Shown piece after piece: positions 51,153-60,193 of a stretch of 64,000 nt of DNA. The DNA comes from Vreelandella alkaliphila. GTDB lineage: Bacteria > Pseudomonadota > Gammaproteobacteria > Pseudomonadales > Halomonadaceae. The DNA is taken from contig NZ_JABASV010000001.1 in assembly GCF_016107625.1 (NCBI RefSeq), forward strand, positions 434,001 to 498,000, in the 5' to 3' direction. Each line of letters opens with the position of its first letter. Position 1 is the stretch's first letter. The notes below the pieces were generated by a model. That model did not search any database. It saw only the letters and a list, made by a program, of their open reading frames with translations, and had not been told where the DNA came from. A program made the translations under genes and the position numbers.

Positions 51153-51479
51153 ATGCTGGATTTCTTCATCTCACCAGCCCATGCCCAAGAAGCCGCTGCC
51201 GGCGGTGGCATCGCGCAAATTGTCATGCTGGTTGGTTTTGTGCTGATTTTTTACTTCCTGCTGTGGCGCCCCCAGGCAAAGCGCGCTAAGCAGCACAAAC
51301 AGCTGGTTACTGGCTTGGCCAAAGGCGATGAAGTCGTCATCGGTGGCGGTCTTGTTGGTCGTGTTACCAAAGTTAGTGATGAGTTCCTAACGCTGGAAGT
51401 TTCTGAAGGCACCGAAGTTAACGTGCAGAAAAATGCCGTTGCTGCCGTACTTCCTAAAGGCACTATTAAGTCCATCTAA
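51153..51479 (+). CDS. yajC: Preprotein translocase subunit YajC
   Basis: This 108-residue inner-membrane protein belongs to the Sec accessory complex with SecD and SecF. It has one membrane segment (IVMLVGFVLIFYFLLWRPQ), preceded by a short FFISPAHAQEA and followed by AKRAKQHKQLVTGLAKGDEVVIGGGLVGRV in order, the family core. I use ATG 51153 because CAGGAG lies eight bases upstream. The order tgt-yajC-secD-secF supports the call. Confidence 0.95.
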   Translation: MLDFFISPAHAQEAAAGGGIAQIVMLVGFVLIFYFLLWRPQAKRAKQHKQLVTGLAKGDEVVIGGGLVGRVTKVSDEFLTLEVSEGTEVNVQKNAVAAVLPKGTIKSI

Positions 51480-51614
51480 CGCCTGCATCTCCCCCCTGCC
51501 GATCCAGTGCCAGCCACCCCGGCAGGGGTGACATGGTAGCCACGATGGTGAACTTTGCTGTGCGCGGTCTGTCCGTGCACAGCAATTCCGTTTGTAATTG
51601 AAGGCAGGGCTTGC

Positions 51615-53468
51615 ATGCTCAACCGTTACCCCCTGTGGAAGTATCTGCTGATACTGGTCGTCCTGGTGGTTGGCCTTATCTATTCGCTTCCCAATTTATT
51701 CCCCGCAGATCCCGCCATCCAGGTTAGCGATGCCCAGGGCGATTCGCTGGATGAACGGCAAATATCCCGCGTTGAAGAAGCGCTCATTGATAGCGATATC
51801 GGCATTAAAGCCATTGAAGAAACGAATGGCCAATGGCTGATTCGCCTTCAGAGTGATGATGATCAGCTAGACGCCCGCGATATTGCCGCAGATGTATTGG
51901 GTAGTGACGCGACTGTCGCACTCAACCTCGCTGACGCCACCCCTGGTTGGCTGCAAGCCTTTTCCGCATCTCCCATGACACTGGGCCTCGATTTACGTGG
52001 AGGCGTGCACTTCTTACTCGAAGTAGATATGGATGCCGCCCTTACCCAGCGCTTGGAAGTGAATGCCAGCGCCATGCGTGAACTGCTACGTGGGGAGCGC
52101 ATTCGCTATCGCAACACCACCATCGACGAGCGTTCGCTGTCAATCAGCTTTGGTAGCGCTGAAGACCGCGATACCGCTCGGCGCTTGATTAGCCGCGACT
52201 TCCCTAATTTTGAGTACAGCAATGAAGGCGATGGTCGTGCTTCCAACCTAGTCATGACGCTCAGCGACCAAACGGTTAACGAGATTCAGGACTATGCGAT
52301 CAATCAAAACTTAACCACGCTGCGTAACCGCGTTAACGAGCTGGGCGTCGCTGAGCCGATGGTTCAACGCCAAGGTCCTAGTCAAATCGTGGTTGAACTG
52401 CCCGGCGTTCAAGATACCGTGGCTGCAAAGCGTATTGTGGGTGCAACGGCAAACCTAGAGTTTCGCCTGGAAGCTCGCAACGATACGCCTGACACGGAAA
52501 CCGAACGTCTAGAGTTCCGTAACGACCCAACACGCTCGGCAGAGCTGATGCGCGATGTCATCATTACCGGTGATAGCGTATCCAGTGCCAGCAATAGCTT
52601 TGATGAAAATGGTCGCCCACAGGTCAACATTAACTTGGACGGCACCGGCGGCACGTTAATGAACCGCGCCACGCGGACCAACATCGGTCGCAATATGGCG
52701 GTATTGTTCATTGAACATAAAAGCGAAGATCGCGTAGAAATCGACCCTGAAACGGGCGAAGAAACGATTATTCGCGAGCCCTACGTCGAACGCGGCTTGA
52801 TCAGCCTTGCCACCATCCAAAGCGCACTGGGCAATAGCTTCCGCATTACCGGCTTAGACTCACCGACTGAAGCTGCTGAGCTTGCCCTTCTGCTCCGCTC
52901 TGGTTCACTGGCCGCCCCTATCTACTTTGTCCAGGAACGTACTATTGGACCAAGCCTGGGTGCCGAAAACATTGAGCGTGGCCTGCTATCGGTACAAATC
53001 GGCTTGTTACTGGTCGTGCTGTTTATGCTGGTGCGCTACAAAGTGTTTGGGGTATTTGCCAACATCGCCCTAGCGCTAAACCTAACGCTGCTCGTCGCGG
53101 TTATGTCGATGCTGGGCGCTACGTTAACACTACCAGGCATTGCCGGGATTGTGCTGACGCTAGGCATGGCAGTTGATGCCAACGTGCTGATATTCGAGCG
53201 TATACGTGAAGAATTGCGCAACGGCATGTCGATTCAGCAAGCAATCCATGCGGGCTACGAGCGCGCTTTCACTTCTATCGTGGATGCCAACATCACCACG
53301 CTGCTGGTAGCGGTGATTCTGTTCTCGATCGGTACCGGCCCAGTGAAAGGGTTTGCCGTTACGCTCTCCATTGGCATTTTGACATCCATGTTCACGGCAC
53401 TACTGGTAACGCGCGCCATGGTCAACCTGACCTATGGCAGCAAGCCCGTCAAAAAGCTGTGGATTTAA
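51615..53468 (+). CDS. secD: Protein translocase subunit SecD
   Basis: This 617-residue inner-membrane protein couples the proton gradient to late protein export. It has an N-terminal membrane helix (YLLILVVLVVGLIYSLPNLF), a large periplasmic domain with TLGLDLRGGVHFLLEVD and LRNRVNELGVAEPMVQRQG, and a C-terminal five-helix bundle. Within the bundle, GIAGIVLTLGMAVDANVLIFERIREELRNG is the conserved resistance-nodulation-division core (given in order). Start chosen at ATG 51615 with an AGGCAGG site. The spacer from yajC (51480-51614) contains two inverted repeats (CCCCTGCCG / CGGCAGGGG and GCTGTGC / GCACAGC), which may act as partial transcript barriers. Confidence 0.96.
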   Translation: MLNRYPLWKYLLILVVLVVGLIYSLPNLFPADPAIQVSDAQGDSLDERQISRVEEALIDSDIGIKAIEETNGQWLIRLQSDDDQLDARDIAADVLGSDATVALNLADATPGWLQAFSASPMTLGLDLRGGVHFLLEVDMDAALTQRLEVNASAMRELLRGERIRYRNTTIDERSLSISFGSAEDRDTARRLISRDFPNFEYSNEGDGRASNLVMTLSDQTVNEIQDYAINQNLTTLRNRVNELGVAEPMVQRQGPSQIVVELPGVQDTVAAKRIVGATANLEFRLEARNDTPDTETERLEFRNDPTRSAELMRDVIITGDSVSSASNSFDENGRPQVNINLDGTGGTLMNRATRTNIGRNMAVLFIEHKSEDRVEIDPETGEETIIREPYVERGLISLATIQSALGNSFRITGLDSPTEAAELALLLRSGSLAAPIYFVQERTIGPSLGAENIERGLLSVQIGLLLVVLFMLVRYKVFGVFANIALALNLTLLVAVMSMLGATLTLPGIAGIVLTLGMAVDANVLIFERIREELRNGMSIQQAIHAGYERAFTSIVDANITTLLVAVILFSIGTGPVKGFAVTLSIGILTSMFTALLVTRAMVNLTYGSKPVKKLWI

Positions 53469-53546
53469 ACACATGGATCTAAATGGCATAGATTTGAAAA
53501 GCATGGATCTGAACCACGTGCTTAGCCCAGAATTTAAGAGGTGGTA

Positions 53547-54473
53547 ATGAAACCCCTATCACAACTGCGAATCGACTTTATGGGGCGGCGCAACCTTGCG
53601 TTTATCGTCTCTGCCTTGATGCTAATCATCTCGATTGGCGCGATTATTTTTCAGCAGCTAAATCTCGGACTGGACTTCACCGGCGGCACCCTGGTGGAAG
53701 TGCGCTACGGCGCAGTCCCCTCCTTAGACGCGATTCGCCAATTGCTCGAAGACAGTGGTTTCCAAGACGTGTCGGTGCAAACGTTTGGCGCATCAACAGA
53801 AATACTTATCCGCATTCAACAGGCGTTCGATGCGGATGTCGGTAACGACGTTGTCAGTCTGCTACGTGCCAATGGCGATAGCGTTAATCTTGTGCGGGCC
53901 GAGTTTGTCGGTGCACAGGTAGGCGACCAACTTCGCGACCAAAGCGGCTTAGGCCTTCTAGTGGCATTGGGCGTGGTGATGCTTTACGTTGCCTTCCGCT
54001 TTCAATACAAGTTTGCTCTTGGTGCCCTGCTAGCCTTGCTGCACGATGTCATCATTGTTGTTGGCGTCTTCGCGCTGTTCAAGTTGGAGTTCGATCTAAC
54101 GGTTCTGGCAGCGATTTTGGCCGTTATCGGCTACTCGCTAAACGATACGATTGTTGTCTATGACCGTATCCGCGAGACTATTCGAACATCGCGTATTGAT
54201 GATATGCCGCAAATCTTCAACGAAGCGATCAATGCCACCCTGTCCCGCACGCTCGCCACCTCTGGTACTACGGTGCTGGTATTGCTGGCGCTGCTGCTAT
54301 TAGGCGGCGACATGATCGAGAACTTCGCTATTGCGCTGTTAATTGGCATCGTGGTGGGTACGTTCTCATCAATTTATATCTCAGGTGCGTTACTGATTCC
54401 GCTCAAGCTTTCACGGGAAGACCTTATCCCCACCAAGAAAGAGACGGATGAAGAGGAAGAAGAGCTGCCGTAA
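53547..54473 (+). CDS. secF: Protein translocase subunit SecF
   Basis: This 308-residue partner of SecD has an N-terminal helix after DFMGRRNLAF, the motif LGLDFTGGTLVEVRYG, and the C-terminal membrane bundle with AILAVIGYSLNDTIVVYDRIRE and ALLLLGGDMIENFA. The tail is short and acidic (KKETDEEEEELP). ATG 53547 is preceded by AAGAGG. A strong terminator follows, ending the queA-secF cluster. Confidence 0.96.
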   Translation: MKPLSQLRIDFMGRRNLAFIVSALMLIISIGAIIFQQLNLGLDFTGGTLVEVRYGAVPSLDAIRQLLEDSGFQDVSVQTFGASTEILIRIQQAFDADVGNDVVSLLRANGDSVNLVRAEFVGAQVGDQLRDQSGLGLLVALGVVMLYVAFRFQYKFALGALLALLHDVIIVVGVFALFKLEFDLTVLAAILAVIGYSLNDTIVVYDRIRETIRTSRIDDMPQIFNEAINATLSRTLATSGTTVLVLLALLLLGGDMIENFAIALLIGIVVGTFSSIYISGALLIPLKLSREDLIPTKKETDEEEEELP

Positions 54474-54496
54474 ACCAGCAAAAGTAATCCGCAACA

Positions 54497-54533
54497 AAAA
54501 GGCTCTGCCGATAAAATCGACAGAGCCTTTTTA
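54497..54533 (+). terminator. Bidirectional terminator after secF
   Basis: AAAAAGGCTCTG pairs with CAGAGCCTTTTT around a 13-base loop. A-run on one side and T-run on the other allow it to end transcripts from both secF (+) and suhB (-). Confidence 0.88.
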
Positions 54534-54570
54534 ATGCGTGGTCATCGAGCAGACTGTATCAATCGCTTTT

Positions 54571-54591
54571 ACCACTTACCACTTACCACTT
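54571..54591. repeat. Triple ACCACTT repeat
   Basis: Three exact tandem copies of ACCACTT lie between the secF terminator and the end of suhB. A slippage-type microsatellite; no function seen. Confidence 0.7.
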
Positions 54592-54599
54592 TTACGAAC

Positions 54600-55394
54600 T
54601 TAAAAATGCGGTGCCAATTGTTTAATCAAGGCTTTGTACAGACGCGGGCCAGCGGCCATCAGTTGACCTTCAGCGTTCACTGTCGGCTTGCCGTCAGGCG
54701 TGCCCATCAACGCACCGGCCTCTTTCAGCAATAGCGTTCCCACCTGCATATCCTGCTCTTCAAGGCCCAGTACAAAAACACTGTCCACACGCCCACAGGC
54801 AAGCTCGCAAATATCCAGCAGGCCGCTGCCAGATGCCAACATGGCTTCCACTTGGGGGGCTAATTGCTGAGTAATGGTCAGGTAAGCGGGCAAATGACTT
54901 GGGCGCAACCAGGTTTCTGGCAGGCTCATCGCTATCCGCGTACCGCTAATGGCGGTAGGTTTGCTTACACGCATGCGCTTATCGTTGTGCTGAGCACCGC
55001 GGCCGCGGCTGGCGATATACTCATCGTCAGAAAACGGACAGATAATTACCGCGTGTTCGGGGCGATCTTTGACGAGACACACCACTGAGAGAGCAAAGCC
55101 CTTACCTGCCACCGCTAAATTGGAATAGCCGTGCATTGGTTCAATTTTCCAGACGATATCAGCGCCTTCGCCTTCACCCGCTTTATGAGGCGTATAGCGG
55201 CCACTGAAGCCGTGCAGGGGATACCCACGCTGCAGCTGCTGAACAATGGTGGCCTCTGCTTTGCGAGCGGTGTCTTCTAGCAAGCGGTCGAGGTTAAATT
55301 CATCGTGAGCATTTTCAATGCGTTCACGAACACGTAAAAAGTGTTCAACAGCGCCACGCGCAGCGCGCAGCGTAAATTGGACCATAGGATTCAT
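54600..55394 (-). CDS. suhB: SuhB-family (inositol monophosphatase-like) protein lacking most catalytic residues
   Basis: This 264-residue protein matches SuhB over its full length (MNPMVQFTLRAARGAVEHF; ASRGRGAQHNDKRMRVS; GRVDSVFVLGLEEQDMQVG; LLLKEAGALMG) and lies at the conserved suhB-trmJ-cysE-iscR locus. The enzyme motifs are changed. The usual DPLDGT is EPMHGY (residues 85-90: Glu for Asp, His for the second Asp, Tyr for Thr), and the upstream EExG metal-binding motif is replaced by FSGRY. Only the late aspartate (D215) is kept. It is therefore probably not a working phosphatase. In E. coli SuhB also acts with NusA in rRNA antitermination independent of catalysis, and that role is the more likely one here. 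Confidence 0.85.
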   Translation of the reverse strand: MNPMVQFTLRAARGAVEHFLRVRERIENAHDEFNLDRLLEDTARKAEATIVQQLQRGYPLHGFSGRYTPHKAGEGEGADIVWKIEPMHGYSNLAVAGKGFALSVVCLVKDRPEHAVIICPFSDDEYIASRGRGAQHNDKRMRVSKPTAISGTRIAMSLPETWLRPSHLPAYLTITQQLAPQVEAMLASGSGLLDICELACGRVDSVFVLGLEEQDMQVGTLLLKEAGALMGTPDGKPTVNAEGQLMAAGPRLYKALIKQLAPHF

Positions 55395-55536
55395 GATCGG
55401 GCCTTGTCACAGTGATGTTAAAGAACGGAGGCAGTGGCAGGACTGCTTTGGCGCGCAATTCTAACAGAGCCCCCTCGGGCATGCTATCGACTCATGCTAA
55501 ACTGCGCGTTTTCCGTACTTGATTACCGAGCCCATT

Positions 55537-56280
55537 ATGCTTGAGCGCATCCGTATTGTTCTTATTGGCACTAGCCATCCTGGTAATATTGGCGGCGTCG
55601 CCCGCGCCATGCACAACATGGGCTTAGCAGATTTAGCCCTGGTGGCGCCGCGCTGTGAAGTGATTACCCAAGACAGCATTTCCCGCGCCTCGGGAGCCGA
55701 CCACCTGCTTCATCAGGCAAAAGTCCACGCCTCTCTTGAAGACGCCGTTGCTGACTGCACGCTTGCCGTGGGCGCTAGCGCTCGTTCGCGCACGCTGCCC
55801 TGGCCAATGATTTCCCCACGCGAGCTAGCAGAGCGCTTGCCCAGCGAATGCCAGCCCGACAATGCACGTGTCGCGCTGGTGTTTGGCCGCGAGGACAGCG
55901 GCTTAACCAATGCCGAGCTGCAGCGTTGCCATGCCCACGTGCATATTCCCACCAATGCAGATTTCAGCTCGCTAAATCTGGCCGCTGCCGTTCAGGTGAT
56001 TGCCTATGAGTGCCGTATGGCATGGCTAACCCAACAGGATAGCGCCACCGCTGAAGAGACGGATGATGCGCTGGCTACCCATGCCGAACTAGAGCGCTAC
56101 TTTGAGCACTTGGAGCGCACGCTGATAGCCATTGAGTTTCATGACCCCGCACAGCCGCGCCAACTGATGGCGAGATTGCGTCGCCTGTACCTACGTTCTC
56201 GTCCTGAAAAAATGGAGATGAATATTCTGCGTGGCATTCTTTCGGCAACGGAAAAAGCAGCGGACCAACGGCAGCCATAG
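55537..56280 (+). CDS. trmJ: tRNA (cytidine/uridine-2'-O-)-methyltransferase TrmJ
   Basis: This 247-residue SPOUT-family enzyme methylates the 2'-hydroxyl of nucleotide 32 in several tRNAs. Motifs: RIVLIGTSHPGNIGGVARAMHNMG (motif region 1, in order), LVAPRCEVI, VALVFGREDSGLTNAEL and IPTNADFSSLNLAAAVQVIAYE, which form the knotted SAM site. The C-terminal extension has a coiled region. ATG 55537 is used; an upstream TTG adds six residues without benefit. It is divergent from suhB with a spacer of 142 bases, the same arrangement as in Pseudomonas. Confidence 0.95.
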   Translation: MLERIRIVLIGTSHPGNIGGVARAMHNMGLADLALVAPRCEVITQDSISRASGADHLLHQAKVHASLEDAVADCTLAVGASARSRTLPWPMISPRELAERLPSECQPDNARVALVFGREDSGLTNAELQRCHAHVHIPTNADFSSLNLAAAVQVIAYECRMAWLTQQDSATAEETDDALATHAELERYFEHLERTLIAIEFHDPAQPRQLMARLRRLYLRSRPEKMEMNILRGILSATEKAADQRQP

Positions 56281-56438
56281 CTTGGCATGCCGGTTGAGCG
56301 GCAATGGCCTAAACTTGAAGTCACGCTCATGCGCCCCAACATCGCCTTCTTAACAACCGCTTCGCACTAACGATATTCCATAGCATTCGATACCCAGAGC
56401 ATCCATGACTGCCGCCCTTTAACGCCCAAGGATCACCC

Positions 56439-57392
56439 ATGTTTCAACGCCTGCGTGAAGACATTAATAGCGTATTCGACCGCGACCCAGCGGCACGTAA
56501 CTCTCTTGAGGTGCTGACCAACTATCCCGGCCTGCACGCCCTGCTGCTTCACCGCTGCAGCCACTGGCTATGGAAGAAAAATTTTAAATGGTTGGCGCGA
56601 ACGCTATCGACGTTTTCCCGCTGGCTGACCGGCATTGAGATTCACCCAGGCGCCACTATTGGCCGCCGTTTCTTTATTGATCACGGCATGGGCGTGGTGA
56701 TTGGTGAAACAGCGCTAGTCGGCGATAATGTGACCCTTTATCAAGGCGTTACCTTAGGCGGCACCAGTTGGAATAAGGGTAAGCGTCACCCTACGTTAGA
56801 AGATGGCGTTATTGTTGGCGCTGGCGCTAAGATTCTTGGCCCGTTCACCGTTGGCGCGGGGGCTAAAATTGGCTCTAATGCCGTGGTCACCAAAGAAGTG
56901 CCATCCGGCGCTACGGTGGTGGGCATTCCTGGCAAAATCGTTAAACGCGCCGACCCCGATGTCGAGGAAGCATTAGATGTCGACCCGGCTCGTCGCGAAG
57001 CGATTTGCCAAAAATTTGGCTTCGATGCTTACGGTGTTAGCCAGGACATGCCCGACCCTGTGGCACGTTCGATGCAGGCGATGCTTGATCACATGCACGC
57101 CGTGGATGAGCGCATTGAGCGTATGTGCTCGACACTGCGTCAATTGGATGCCAGCTATCGCGACGGCCAACTCCCGGCTCTGCGCGATGAAGATTTCGCC
57201 GACATTCTTGATGAAAATGACACAGGCTGCCCAGGTGTTGGCAAACACAGTTCCGAGCCAAAAGCCAACGCCGAGGCAACCGAGACAGCAGCCGCCAGTA
57301 CGCAGCAAACCGCTCCTGATTCAACGGCTAACTCGCCATCTGATGCAGCGGCTGATTCAACCTCTGACTCAACGACATCGCGCAATAGTTGA
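56439..57392 (+). CDS. cysE: Serine O-acetyltransferase
   Basis: This 317-residue enzyme makes O-acetylserine for cysteine synthesis, here next to Fe-S genes that consume cysteine sulfur. A short N-terminal helical part precedes the left-handed beta helix: [28 protein letters not shown], the catalytic histidine region in order, [17 protein letters not shown] and [12 protein letters not shown]. About 150 residues follow the hexapeptide domain, ending in a low-complexity Ala/Ser/Thr/Asp tail (from about residue 275) that is not needed for catalysis and looks disordered. The form is like the EpsC/CysE2 type found before iscR in Azotobacter and Pseudomonas. Confidence 0.94.
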   Translation: MFQRLREDINSVFDRDPAARNSLEVLTNYPGLHALLLHRCSHWLWKKNFKWLARTLSTFSRWLTGIEIHPGATIGRRFFIDHGMGVVIGETALVGDNVTLYQGVTLGGTSWNKGKRHPTLEDGVIVGAGAKILGPFTVGAGAKIGSNAVVTKEVPSGATVVGIPGKIVKRADPDVEEALDVDPARREAICQKFGFDAYGVSQDMPDPVARSMQAMLDHMHAVDERIERMCSTLRQLDASYRDGQLPALRDEDFADILDENDTGCPGVGKHSSEPKANAEATETAAASTQQTAPDSTANSPSDAAADSTSDSTTSRNS

Positions 57393-57468
57393 CCAAAGCA
57401 CTCAGGATTTCCATAATGGCGTTACATTTGCCGTAAGTGCGCTGAGGTTCAGCGTCGAGGTGCCTGTC

Positions 57469-57936
57469 ATGCGCTTGACCACTAAAGGCCGTTACGCCGT
57501 TACCGCCATGCTCGATTTGGCGATAAATACTCCCCAAGGCCCGACCAGCTTGGGGGATATTTCTCAGCGTCAGGAAATTTCGCTCTCTTATCTCGAGCAG
57601 CTATTTGCACGCCTGCGCCGAGCGGGTCTAGTTAGCAGCGTGCGTGGTCCTGGTGGAGGCTATTTGCTGGCTAAACCAGCCGAAGACATCAGCGTTTCCC
57701 AAGTGATTGATGCTGTTAATGAGACCGTGGATGCAACACGCTGCCAAGGGCTTTCAGACTGCCAACAAGGCGACACCTGCCTAACCCATCACCTGTGGTG
57801 TGATCTATCAGGGCAGATTCGCAATTTCCTTGATGACACTAGCCTTGCACAACTGATGCAGCGCCCCGATGTTATACGCATTGCCTCTCGGCAAAAGCAG
57901 CGCGTAGAAGCTGGCATTCTCGCCTCATCCCCTTAA
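57469..57936 (+). CDS. iscR: Iron-sulfur cluster regulator IscR (Rrf2 family)
   Basis: This 155-residue Rrf2-type regulator has an N-terminal winged helix ([18 protein letters not shown], then [29 protein letters not shown]). The [2Fe-2S] ligand region is [19 protein letters not shown], with three cysteines and the histidine of the family. It represses the Fe-S assembly genes when its cluster is loaded. Start ATG 57469 with CGAGG upstream; longer frames extend back into cysE and are not used. It heads iscS and iscA, starting 77 bases after cysE. Confidence 0.95.
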   Translation: MRLTTKGRYAVTAMLDLAINTPQGPTSLGDISQRQEISLSYLEQLFARLRRAGLVSSVRGPGGGYLLAKPAEDISVSQVIDAVNETVDATRCQGLSDCQQGDTCLTHHLWCDLSGQIRNFLDDTSLAQLMQRPDVIRIASRQKQRVEAGILASSP

Positions 57937-57961
57937 CGGCTTTCACTGCACGTTGGACTCT

Positions 57962-59134
57962 ATGACGATGACCTCCTCCCCTTCGCTGCCGATTTATTTG
58001 GACTATGCCGCGACCACGCCGGTAGACACCCGTGTGGCCGACGTCATGCAGCGCTATTTAACCGTTGATCAGCTGTTCGCCAACCCAGCCTCGCGCAGCC
58101 ACATGTTAGGCTGGCAGGCGGAACAGGTGGTAGAGCAGGCTCGCCGTCAAGTCGCCGATACGATTAACGCAGACCCACGTGAGGTGGTTTGGACCAGCGG
58201 TGCCACTGAGGCCAACAATCTAGCGCTGACCGGCTACATGCGCGCCAATCGTGAGCGCGGCATGCATCTGGTAACGTCCACCATTGAGCACAAAGCGATA
58301 GTGGATACTGCCAACGCCCTGGAAAGCGAAGGTTTTGAAGTGACGTGGCTCACGCCTGGGCGAGACGGGCGTACCACGCCAGAACAGCTGCGCGCTGCCA
58401 TGCGAGACGACACGGCACTCGTGTCATTAATGGCGGTCAATAACGAATTGGGTAGCATTAATGATATTGCCGCGCTGGCAGAGATTGCCCATGAATTCGG
58501 GGCTGTTTTTCACACCGATGCAGCCCAAGCTGTAGGACGCATTCCGTTAGATGTGGTGGCGCAACAAATTGATCTAATGTCGCTGTCTGGGCATAAAGTT
58601 TATGGCCCCAAAGGCGTTGGTGCGCTTTACGTCAAACGCCATCCAGATATACGCATAGAAGCACTTATCCATGGTGGCGGCCACGAGCGGGGCATGCGCT
58701 CTGGCACACTTCCGACCCATCAAATTGCCGGCATGGGTGAAGCGTTTGCGCTAATGCAACACCATCACCAGGAAGATCAAGCCCATATCGCCCAGCTACA
58801 CGCGCGCTTCCTAAAAGGGCTAGAAGATGTTGATGACGTCTTCGCCAACTCTCCGCTGGAAAATGCCGTTCCCAATATTTTAAACCTAGCATTTAAAGGG
58901 GTAGACGGTGAATCTCTATTGATGGCGCTGCGCGATGTTGCTGTGTCAACTGGGTCTGCTTGTAACTCTGCTAGCGTTGATCCTTCCTACGTTTTATTGG
59001 GAATCGGCACACCGCGCGCCCTTGCACTCTCATCGCTACGTTTTAGTTTTGGGCGTTTCACCACTGACGCCGACATTGATCATGCGCTGACACTACTGCG
59101 CCACGCGTTGAGCGGACTACGCTCAACGCGTTAA
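57962..59134 (+). CDS. iscS: Cysteine desulfurase IscS
   Basis: This 390-residue PLP enzyme removes sulfur from cysteine for Fe-S clusters and thio-modification of tRNA. Motifs: PIYLDYAATTPVDTRV, VVWTSGATEANNLAL, STIEHKAIVDTA, FHTDAAQAVGRI, the Schiff-base lysine in SLSGHKVYGPKGVGAL, and the catalytic cysteine loop VSTGSACNSASVDPSYVL. The loop reads ACNSA where ACTSA is more usual. Start ATG 57962 (six bases before another ATG). It follows iscR by 25 bases. No iscU follows; iscA is next. Confidence 0.95.
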   Translation: MTMTSSPSLPIYLDYAATTPVDTRVADVMQRYLTVDQLFANPASRSHMLGWQAEQVVEQARRQVADTINADPREVVWTSGATEANNLALTGYMRANRERGMHLVTSTIEHKAIVDTANALESEGFEVTWLTPGRDGRTTPEQLRAAMRDDTALVSLMAVNNELGSINDIAALAEIAHEFGAVFHTDAAQAVGRIPLDVVAQQIDLMSLSGHKVYGPKGVGALYVKRHPDIRIEALIHGGGHERGMRSGTLPTHQIAGMGEAFALMQHHHQEDQAHIAQLHARFLKGLEDVDDVFANSPLENAVPNILNLAFKGVDGESLLMALRDVAVSTGSACNSASVDPSYVLLGIGTPRALALSSLRFSFGRFTTDADIDHALTLLRHALSGLRSTR

Positions 59135-59190
59135 ACGGCTGATGCCACTGTTGGCAATCAGCCTACCGACTTCTTGAAGGAGGACGCCCG

Positions 59191-59517
59191 ATGGCAACTC
59201 TCAACATTACCCCCGCTGCTGCTCAGCAAATCCGTCACGTTCTCGATGAGCGTGGCCAGGGGCTTGGGCTGCGCGTTTCTGTAAAACCTAGCGGCTGCTC
59301 AGGCTATAGTTACGTACTCGACTTTGCCGATGACGTAAGCGATGACGAAATTCGCTTTGAAGAGCACGGCGCCAGCGTGTATATCGCGCCAGACGCGCTA
59401 GAAATACTCAACGGCAGTGAAGTGGACTATGTAAGCGAAGGGCTGAATCGCTTTTTCCGCTTCAACAATCCCAACGTTAAAGATGAGTGTGGCTGTGGCG
59501 AAAGCTTCACGGTCTAA
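59191..59517 (+). CDS. iscA: A-type iron-sulfur carrier protein IscA
   Basis: This 108-residue A-type carrier has the three conserved cysteines: one in KPSGCSGYSYVLDF and two in DECGCGESF at the C-terminus. It accepts and transfers iron or Fe-S clusters. AAGGAGG lies nine bases before the ATG. It follows iscS after 56 bases. The usual scaffold gene iscU, the chaperones hscBA and ferredoxin are absent; ndk comes next. ErpA is a possible alternative name, but the isc context favours IscA. Confidence 0.93.
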   Translation: MATLNITPAAAQQIRHVLDERGQGLGLRVSVKPSGCSGYSYVLDFADDVSDDEIRFEEHGASVYIAPDALEILNGSEVDYVSEGLNRFFRFNNPNVKDECGCGESFTV

Positions 59518-59682
59518 ACGTTTAGCGCTGCATCACCGGTATTCATCACCCCCTTGAGGCGCTATAATCGCGGCCACTCGGCAATCGGTAATGCACAGCA
59601 GCCCTGCCGACTCTTTTTTCCTGCGCCGCCTCGGCTTTCCGGGGCGGCACTTCTGCTTTATGCCTCTTAAGGAGATTCCACC

Positions 59683-60108
59683 ATGGCAATTGAACGTACT
59701 CTTTCTATTATCAAGCCTGATGCCGTTGCTAAAAACGCGATTGGCGACATCATTTCTCGCTTTGAAAAAGCAGGCTTGAAAGTTGTTGCTGCGAAGATGG
59801 TTCATCTTTCTGAAGAAAAAGCAGGCGGTTTCTACGCCGAACATAAAGAGCGTCCTTTCTTTAAAGACCTGGTTGGCTTCATGACCTCTGGTCCGGTTGT
59901 TGTGCAGGTACTGGAAGGCGAAGGCGCTATCGCTAAAAACCGTGACCTGATGGGTGCTACTAACCCGAAAGAAGCGGCACCCGGCACTATCCGCGCTGAC
60001 TTTGCGGAAACAATCGACGCAAACGCTGTCCATGGTTCTGATTCTCCGGAAAGCGCTGAGCGCGAAATTAGCTACTTCTTCGGTAACGACGAAATTTGCC
60101 CGCGCTAA
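59683..60108 (+). CDS. ndk: Nucleoside-diphosphate kinase
   Basis: This 141-residue enzyme transfers the gamma phosphate between nucleoside di- and triphosphates. [15 protein letters not shown] at the N-terminus binds nucleotide, [12 protein letters not shown] follows, and the active-site histidine lies in [18 protein letters not shown] (phosphohistidine in VHGSD). AAGGAG lies nine bases before the ATG. It stands between iscA and rlmN with its own upstream gap of 165 bases and a downstream terminator. Confidence 0.97.
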   Translation: MAIERTLSIIKPDAVAKNAIGDIISRFEKAGLKVVAAKMVHLSEEKAGGFYAEHKERPFFKDLVGFMTSGPVVVQVLEGEGAIAKNRDLMGATNPKEAAPGTIRADFAETIDANAVHGSDSPESAEREISYFFGNDEICPR

Positions 60109-60151
60109 ACCAAGCGTGCCGCCGATTCAACATCCGTTGCCGGCCATTTTC

Positions 60152-60175
60152 GCGGGGGCTATGCCCCCGCCTTTT
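60152..60175 (+). terminator. Intrinsic terminator after ndk
   Basis: GCGGGGGC pairs with GCCCCCGC around a TAT-type loop and is followed by CTTTT. It ends the ndk transcript just before rlmN. Confidence 0.82.
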
Positions 60176-60193
60176 CTCTGAACGCTGACCGCC

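Noticed and set aside
56977..57936. A longer 319-codon version of iscR running back into cysE
   Set aside because: The extra 164 residues are an out-of-frame reading of cysE; the true IscR start at 57469 has a ribosome site and matches the family N-terminus.
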